In this document: positions 59,050-64,000 of the stretch, piece after piece
Numbering within the stretch: the stretch's first letter is position 1
Layout of the letters: each line of letters starts with the position of its first letter
Assembly: GCA_963835375.1 (NCBI GenBank)
Contig: CAWIGB010000012.1
Location: 248,001-312,000, forward strand
Direction of reading: 5' to 3'
DNA length: 64,000 nucleotides
Source: Salinisphaera sp963835375
GTDB lineage: Bacteria; Pseudomonadota; Gammaproteobacteria; Nevskiales; Salinisphaeraceae
Program-made: the position numbers and the translations under genes
The notes under the pieces: generated by a model
The model's input: the letters and a program-made list of their open reading frames with translations, nothing else
Databases searched by the model: none
Told to the model about the DNA's origin: nothing

Positions 59050-59346
59050 TTAATCGGCCGCAAAGACTAGGGCAGAGACCCTGGCCTGCCGCCGAATAAT
59101 GCGCGACGTCCTGAGCCAAGGCCTCTGTGTTGCGGTTGAAATTTGAATTCGCCGTGTCGACCAGTGCGCTGATGAAATACGCCCGCAATCGGACGATTAC
59201 CCGAAAAAACGCGGGCGTGATTTATTTTTTGACGTCAAAAGGACCGCCGTTCCGGCCGGTACGGTTTCCATAAAGCCAATTGCAACTGCACAGGGGCCAG
59301 CACGATCAGGTGATGGCAGTTGCCGGTCCCTGCGCACCGCGGGATC
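59050..59346. other. Intergenic stretch between the IS and the liv operon
   Basis: About 300 bases with an AT-rich patch near 59220 (TGATTTATTTTTTGACGTC). No gene was seen. The operon's terminator could lie here but is not evident. Confidence 0.4.
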
Positions 59347-60045
59347 TCAGACGCCCAGGTAGCGGCTCATGACGTCCTTGTCGGCGCGTAATTCGTCGGG
59401 CGTGCCCTCATATACCTTGTGCCCGTTGTTGATGACATAGCAGCGGGTGGCCAGCGACAACGCGGCCGCGACGTTCTGTTCGACCACGACGAACGTCTGG
59501 CCGGCGGCGGCCAGCTCGCCGCAGATCCGCACCAGGTCTTTCACAATCAGGGGCGCAAGGCCCTCGAAGGGCTCGTCCAGAAGAATCAGCTTGGGGTTGC
59601 GAATCAGCGCGCGCGCGATCGCCAGCATTTGCTGTTCGCCGCCGGACAGATCCTGGCCGCCGCTGCGGCGGCGTTCGGCCAGGCGCGGGAAGGTGTCGTA
59701 GATGCGGTCGAACGACCAGGCGTCGGGGGCGGTGAGGGCGGCCAGCTTGAGGTTCTCGTGAACGGTCAGCGCGCCGATGATGCGCCGTTCCTCCGGCACC
59801 AGCTGCATGCCCGCCCGTGCGATCTGATAGGGCGGGCGGCCTTGTATGGCTTCGCCGTCGAAGGTGACGGTGCCGGACCGCGGCCGGACCACGCCCATCA
59901 GCGAATTGAGCGTGGTGGTCTTGCCCGCGCCGTTGCGGCCGAGCAACGCCACCACTTCGTTGCGCTCCACGCGCATGTCGAGGCCGAACAGGATGTGCGA
60001 GTCCCCATAGAAGCTGTCGATGCGGTCGACCTCAAGCAAGCTCAT
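59347..60045 (-). CDS. livF: Branched-chain amino acid/amide ABC transporter ATPase LivF
   Basis: A 232-residue ATPase, last gene of the operon. Walker A is LLGRNGAGKTTTLNSLMG, the signature QDLSGGEQQMLAIARAL and Walker B LILLDEPFEGLAP. VPEERRIIGALTVHENL is typical of LivF. The start at 60045 (MSLLEVDRIDSFYG) overlaps the end of livG by 14 bases, so the two are translationally coupled. The gene is intact. Confidence 0.95.
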   Translation of the reverse strand: MSLLEVDRIDSFYGDSHILFGLDMRVERNEVVALLGRNGAGKTTTLNSLMGVVRPRSGTVTFDGEAIQGRPPYQIARAGMQLVPEERRIIGALTVHENLKLAALTAPDAWSFDRIYDTFPRLAERRRSGGQDLSGGEQQMLAIARALIRNPKLILLDEPFEGLAPLIVKDLVRICGELAAAGQTFVVVEQNVAAALSLATRCYVINNGHKVYEGTPDELRADKDVMSRYLGV

Positions 60046-60791
60046 GTTCTTCCATCCCTCCGAGATAGGCTTCCTGTACTTTCGGGTGGCCCTTGATGTA
60101 CTCGGGCGTGCCTTCGGCGAGTTTCTCGCCTTCGTAGAACACGGTGATGTGCTCGGCCAGTTCGAAAATGGCATCCATGTCGTGTTCCACCACGATCAGC
60201 GTCCGGCCGACGCGCAACCGTTGCAGCAGCGCGACCGTCTCGGCGCGTTCCGAGGGGCTCATGCCCGCCAGGGGTTCGTCCAGCAGCAGTACCTCGGGCT
60301 CCATGGCCAGGGCCAGACCGATCTCGAGCCGGCGTTTTTCGCCGTAGGCGAGCACGCTGGTCGGCTGGTCGGCGCGCTCGGACAGCCCCATCAGCGCCAT
60401 GAGCGATTCGACCTTGGCGTTGACTTCGTCCCAGCGTTCCAGCCGCCGCAGCATGTCGAGCCGGAACGCGCCGCGCCGACGCGCAAGCACCGGAATGGTC
60501 AGATTCTGGCGTACCGTCAGGTTCACGAACAGCTGATTGATCTGGTAGCTCTTGCTCATGCCGAGCTGCGAGACCGCGGCGGGCCCGTGCTTGGTGATCC
60601 GCTGGCCGCGAAAGAAGATATCGCCCTCGGTGGGGATGTGTTCGCCGGTGAGCATCTTGAAGAACGTGCTCTTGCCGGCGCCGTTGGGGCCGATCAAGCG
60701 CGCGTACTTCACCGGTGCGCACCGAGAAATCCACGGTGGTGACCGCATGCACGCCGCCGAAATGCTTGCTCAGCCCTCGGGTTTCGAGCAC
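60032..60791 (-). CDS. livG: Branched-chain amino acid/amide ABC transporter ATPase LivG (one frameshift)
   Basis: About 253 residues. It begins VLETRGLSKHFGGVHAVTTV and, after a frame change near 60712, continues RLIGPNGAGKSTFFKMLTGE (Walker A). GMSKSYQINQLFVNLTVRQN, SVLAYGEKRRLEIGLAL (signature position, with Y-GEK in place of LSGGQ, as in many LivG) and VLLLDEPLAGMSP (Walker B) follow. The start is probably the GTG at 60791, overlapping the end of livM by 22 bases. Confidence 0.9.
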
Positions 60792-61911
60792 GACCGGCGC
60801 ATCCTCGGCGGTGACGCGTTTGCGGTCGTCGCCGGCGTTTCGGGTTCGGCCGCGGCGCGCGGCTTGGCCGGCGTTGCATCATCGCTCGCGGCGTGCTCGC
60901 CGGGTTCGCTGCCGGCCGGTTGCGGTTGCATGTAGCGCAGGATCTCGCCGCAGATGCCACGGCGGAACAGCGTGACCAGGATCACGAACACCGCGCCGAG
61001 GATGAGCTTCCAGAGCGCGCCGATCTCGGGAATGTGCTGCAGCACCTCGCGCAGATACAGCCAGATCGTCGCCCCCAGCAGCGGGCCGATGAGCGTGCCG
61101 CTGCCGCCGATCACCGTCTGCATCACCAACTGGCCGGAGGTCTGCAGGGCGAAGGCATCGGGTGGCATGTAGGCCTGCAGGATGCCGAGCAGCCCGCCGG
61201 CGAAGCCGCCGTAGGCCGCCGCCACGATGAATATCGTGAGCTTGTACTTCTGCACGCTATGGCCGCAGGCGATCGCGCGCGGCGTGTTTTCGCGAATGGC
61301 CATGAGCACCGCGCCGAACGGCGATTTGACGATACGCCGGGCGATGTACGAAGCCGATCAGGAACAGCGCCGCCATGAAGCCGTACATGCTCCATTCGCC
61401 GGACTTCACCGCGATGGTGGCCACGCCGAGATGCAAGCACCGGCGCCGGCACGCCGGGCAGGCCATTCTCGCCGCCGGTGAACGCCGACAGCGGCGAGTT
61501 CTCGAGAAAGAACGACATCTCGCCGAAGGCGAGCGTGATCATCGCGAAATAGATGCCGATCCGGCGCAGTGCGAATACCCCGATCACCGCGCCGTAGACC
61601 GCGGCCAGCAACGTGCCGATCAACAGCGCGGCGTACACGTTCGGCACCAGCCCGTTGACCAGCAGATAAGCGCTGATGAAGCCGCCGGTACCGAAGAATG
61701 CCGCCTGGCCGAACGACAACAGCCCGGTGTAGCCGAACAGCAGATCGAAGCCGAGGCCGAACAGCCCCCAGATCATGATGCGCGCCATGGTATCGGCGTT
61801 GAGCCCGATCCAGGGCAGGATGAAAGGCGCGATGATCAGGCCGGCGGCCACCGCCAGTTCCACCCGCCAGCCGCCGCTCCCGGTGCCGCGTCGACGCAGT
61901 AGCATGCTCAT
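60770..61911 (-). CDS. livM: Branched-chain amino acid/amide ABC permease LivM (frameshifted)
   Basis: About 380 residues and ten helices. Signatures are LGFDLLFGYTGLLSFGQAAF, FGTGGFISAYLL, RRIGIYFAMITLAFGEMSFF, GGLLGILQAYMPPDAFAL and QTVIGGSGTLIGPLLGATIW. Frames change near 61440 and 61345. The C-terminal tail of about 45 residues after the last helix is unusually long and rich in Ala, Pro, Glu and Thr. The ATG at 61911 overlaps the livH stop in ATGA. Confidence 0.9.
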
Positions 61912-62784
61912 TCCCGACCCTCCTGGCCGAACAGTCCCTGGGGCCGGAGCACCAGTACCAGCGCCATGGCGGCGTAGAGCATGACCTGCGAGTAGGCCGG
62001 ATTGAACATGGAGGTGAGGCTGATGATCTCGCCGGCGATCAGCCCGCCCAGAATGGCGCCGGGAAAAGAGCCGAGCCCGCCGATCACCACCACCACGAAC
62101 GATTCCACCAGCACCTGCTCGCCCATGTCGGGCGTCACCGACACGATCGGCGCATCGATGGCCCCCGCATAGCCCGCGGCCATCGCCCCCAGGCCGAAGA
62201 CCACCATGAAGGTGCGCTGCACGTTCAGACCCAGCATGCCGACCATGCGCTGGTCTTCGATGCCGGCCCGTACCACCAGCCCCAGTCGGGTGCGATACAG
62301 CACCAGGTAGAGAATGAGCAGCGTGACGGCGACGATCACCATCACGATCAAGCCGATACTTGGGGTAGATCATGAAGCCCATGTTGAAGATGCCGTTGCC
62401 CCAGTCGGGCACCGCCATGCGGCGGCTGATGCCGCCGAACAACAGGCGCACGACTTCGACGATCACGATGCCCAGGCCAAAGGTCATCAGGATCTGGTCT
62501 TCCGGCGGGCGTTCGTAATACAGCCGGATCAGCCCGCGTTCGATGATCACGCCCAGCACGAGCACGAACAACGCAGCGCAGGTGACGGCCAGCACGAACG
62601 AATGGGTGGTCTGCATCACCGCGTAGCCCACATAGGCGCCCACCATGAACAGGGCGCCGTGCGCGAAATTCAGCACGCCCAGCGTGCCGAGAATGATGGT
62701 GAGACCGGTACTGATCAGCGCCAGTAGCGTGCCCAGCGCCAGCCCATTGAACAGCTGCGACAGCAACAGCGAGAGATTCGGCAT
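61908..62784 (-). CDS. livH: Branched-chain amino acid/amide ABC permease LivH (one frameshift)
   Basis: About 291 residues. It has LFNGLALGTLLALISTGLTI, GVLNFAHGALFMVGAYVGY (the family hallmark), ILMTFGLGIVIVEVVRLLFG and GLGSFPGAILGGLIAGEIIS. The frame changes near 62360, between YPKYRL and the next helix IVMVIVAVTLLILYL. It starts at 62784, about 135 bases after the binding-protein gene; two hairpins occupy that gap. Confidence 0.92.
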
Positions 62785-62824
62785 GACAAGTCCTGTTGAA
62801 CCCGCGGGACAAGCCCATCAAGGC

Positions 62825-62910
62825 GCCGGATCGGCCCGGTCTATGAGAGGCGATCCGGCATTCGGTGCTGCGCGGTACGGGCGCGGCGATCGGCCGCCGC
62901 GCCAGTACCG
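62825..62910 (-). terminator. Two intercistronic hairpins between binding protein and livH
   Basis: One stem is GCCGGATCG (62825-62833) with CGATCCGGC (62851-62859). The other is GGCGCGGCG with CGCCGCGCC (62880-62903), extended by outer arms CGGTAC and GTACCG. There is no T run. They probably stabilise or attenuate the transcript so that the binding protein exceeds the permease. Confidence 0.55.
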
Positions 62911-62918
62911 TGGCCGGC

Positions 62919-64000
62919 TCAGGTATACGAGCCGAGCTTGCAGCCAAAGGTGCCGGGCGGCGGCATGACATCCTCGCCCGGCGTGACGCCGACGATCTCG
63001 AAGTAGTCCTCCTTGCTCTTCATCTGGCTCTTGCTCTTGCCCACCACGACCGGTACTTCACGCACCATCTGATGGTCCTCCGCGCGGTAGTAGACCTCGC
63101 CCAGCGTGCTTTGAATATGCTTGCCGCTTTCCAGGGTCTTGATCACCTCGGCCGGATAGAACGTACCGGCCCGGGTGACCGCATCGGCCCAGATCATCGA
63201 CTGCAGATAGGCGATATGCGCCGTCCAGCGCGGCTTCGAGCCGTATTTCTTCTCGAACGTATCGACGAAGGTTTTCGCGTAGTCGTTGCGATCGGCCATC
63301 GTCCACCAGAAATCGAGCGTGCCGTAGACGCCGGCCATGATTTCCGGGCCGAGCTCGGAAGCCTGGAACGGCGAAATGTTGGGCACCACCATCTTCATCT
63401 TGTCGAGGATGCCGAACTGCTGGGCCTGCTTGCTGGAGGCCACCGAGTCGTTGCCGAAGCAGACGTTGACGAATACGTCGGCGCCGCTGTTGGCGATGTT
63501 CAGCAGGTAGGAGCTGTAGTCGGAGGCGCCGACCGGCACCAGCACTTTCGAGACCGTCTTCCAGCCCTGTTTCTCGGTGAACTCGCGGGTGGAGTCGAAC
63601 ACGGTATGGCCATACGTGTAGTCCGGCACGAGATAGGCCGCCTTCACGTTCTTGCCGATCTCCTTGGCCACGACCGGTGCCAGCGCCTTGCCCGCCATGT
63701 AGGCCGAGGGCTGCGAGCGGAAGCCGTAGCGCTGGCAATCCTTGCCCGTGGTGTCGTTGGAGCCGCTGGCCCCGACCATGTTCGACTACTTTCTCGCGCT
63801 GGGCGAGTTTCTCCAGCGCGATCGCCACGGCGCTGCTGGAGCAGCCGCTGATCATGATCGCCTTCTTTTCGTGGATGAAGCGCGTCTGCACCTGGACGGC
63901 GCTGTTGGGCTTGGTCTCGGAGTCGCCGATGCCGTATTCCACATGCTTGCCGAGCACGCCCTTGCTGCCCTTGAGCGAATCCATCATCGCGGCCATGCCG
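62919..64000 (-). CDS. ABC transporter substrate-binding protein, Peripla_BP_6 type (5'-partial, one frameshift)
   Basis: Periplasmic receptor of the liv-type operon; the signal peptide lies beyond the window. Visible parts are HVEYGIGDSETKPNSAVQVQ, the ligand-loop ISGCSSSAVAIALEKLAQ, FRSQPSAYMAGKALAPVVAK and YLVPDYTYGHTVFDSTREFT. Then GTLDFWWTMADRNDYAKTFV and FYPAEVIKTLESGKHIQSTL follow, ending PGTFGCKLGSYT. The frame changes near 63785. The DFWW segment is more like the amide/urea-type receptors than classic LivJ, so the ligand may not be a branched-chain amino acid. Confidence 0.88.

Noticed and set aside
1..64000. CRISPR arrays, tRNA or rRNA genes
   Set aside because: No regularly spaced repeats, tRNA-like clover-leaf or rRNA signature was seen on reading; a dedicated scan was not possible.

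Overview
The window is GC-rich DNA from a Gram-negative bacterium, most likely a gammaproteobacterium. It has a fused nuoCD gene next to nuoB and nuoA, an outer-membrane porin, lipobox lipoproteins, lipocalin, YghU and MacAB. A marine or halophilic lineage such as Salinisphaeraceae is an inference from overall flavour, not shown by the sequence. No rRNA, tRNA or CRISPR array was seen.

The main complication is pervasive single-base indels. Housekeeping genes such as nuoCD and aconitase are broken into several frames although the protein motifs continue across each break. I treat these as one gene each and regard most breaks as probable sequence errors. In aconitase all six are net +1. The breaks cluster at about 1-41 kb and 59-64 kb; about 43-58 kb is nearly free of them.

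Layout. 1-2.8 kb: start of a complex I operon on the minus strand (nuoA-nuoB-nuoCD), divergent from an aconitase gene (3.2-5.1 kb) with a Fur-box-like site between. 5.2-11.4 kb: methyltransferase, thioesterase, AEC permease, ABM-domain protein, exported ATP-dependent DNA ligase, histidine kinase and a deacetylase. 11.9-14.7 kb: methionine sulfoxide repair, with an exported MsrB-MsrA pair facing a cytosolic MsrB-MsrA pair, and a remnant of a molybdopterin oxidoreductase just upstream. 14.8-17 kb: proline-racemase-like enzyme with a dehydrogenase. 17-23 kb: a MITE-like repeat, Tag glycosylase, a small exported repeat protein, a truncated AraC/permease junction, a phosphotransferase and a dynamin-like GTPase. 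23.3-36.3 kb: a cyclic-di-GMP hotspot with three GGDEF-EAL proteins and a PilZ/HD protein, interspersed with YghU, 6-phosphogluconate dehydrogenase and an esterase. 36.8-43.6 kb: RarD, a TMEM175-type channel, small membrane proteins, a DUF1615 lipoprotein, lipocalin and a universal stress protein. 44.6-47.8 kb: TAXI-TRAP transporter. 48.4-50 kb: porin and glutamine-rich lipoprotein. 50.4-59 kb: a plastic stretch with a MITE, an MFS permease, YbaK, a glnQ remnant, intact macAB and an IS5-family element. 59.3-64 kb: a branched-chain amino-acid/amide ABC transporter operon (substrate-binding protein-livH-livM-livG-livF), cut by the window end.

The themes are oxidative-damage repair (two Msr pairs, Tag, YghU, lipocalin), envelope transport, and second-messenger signalling.
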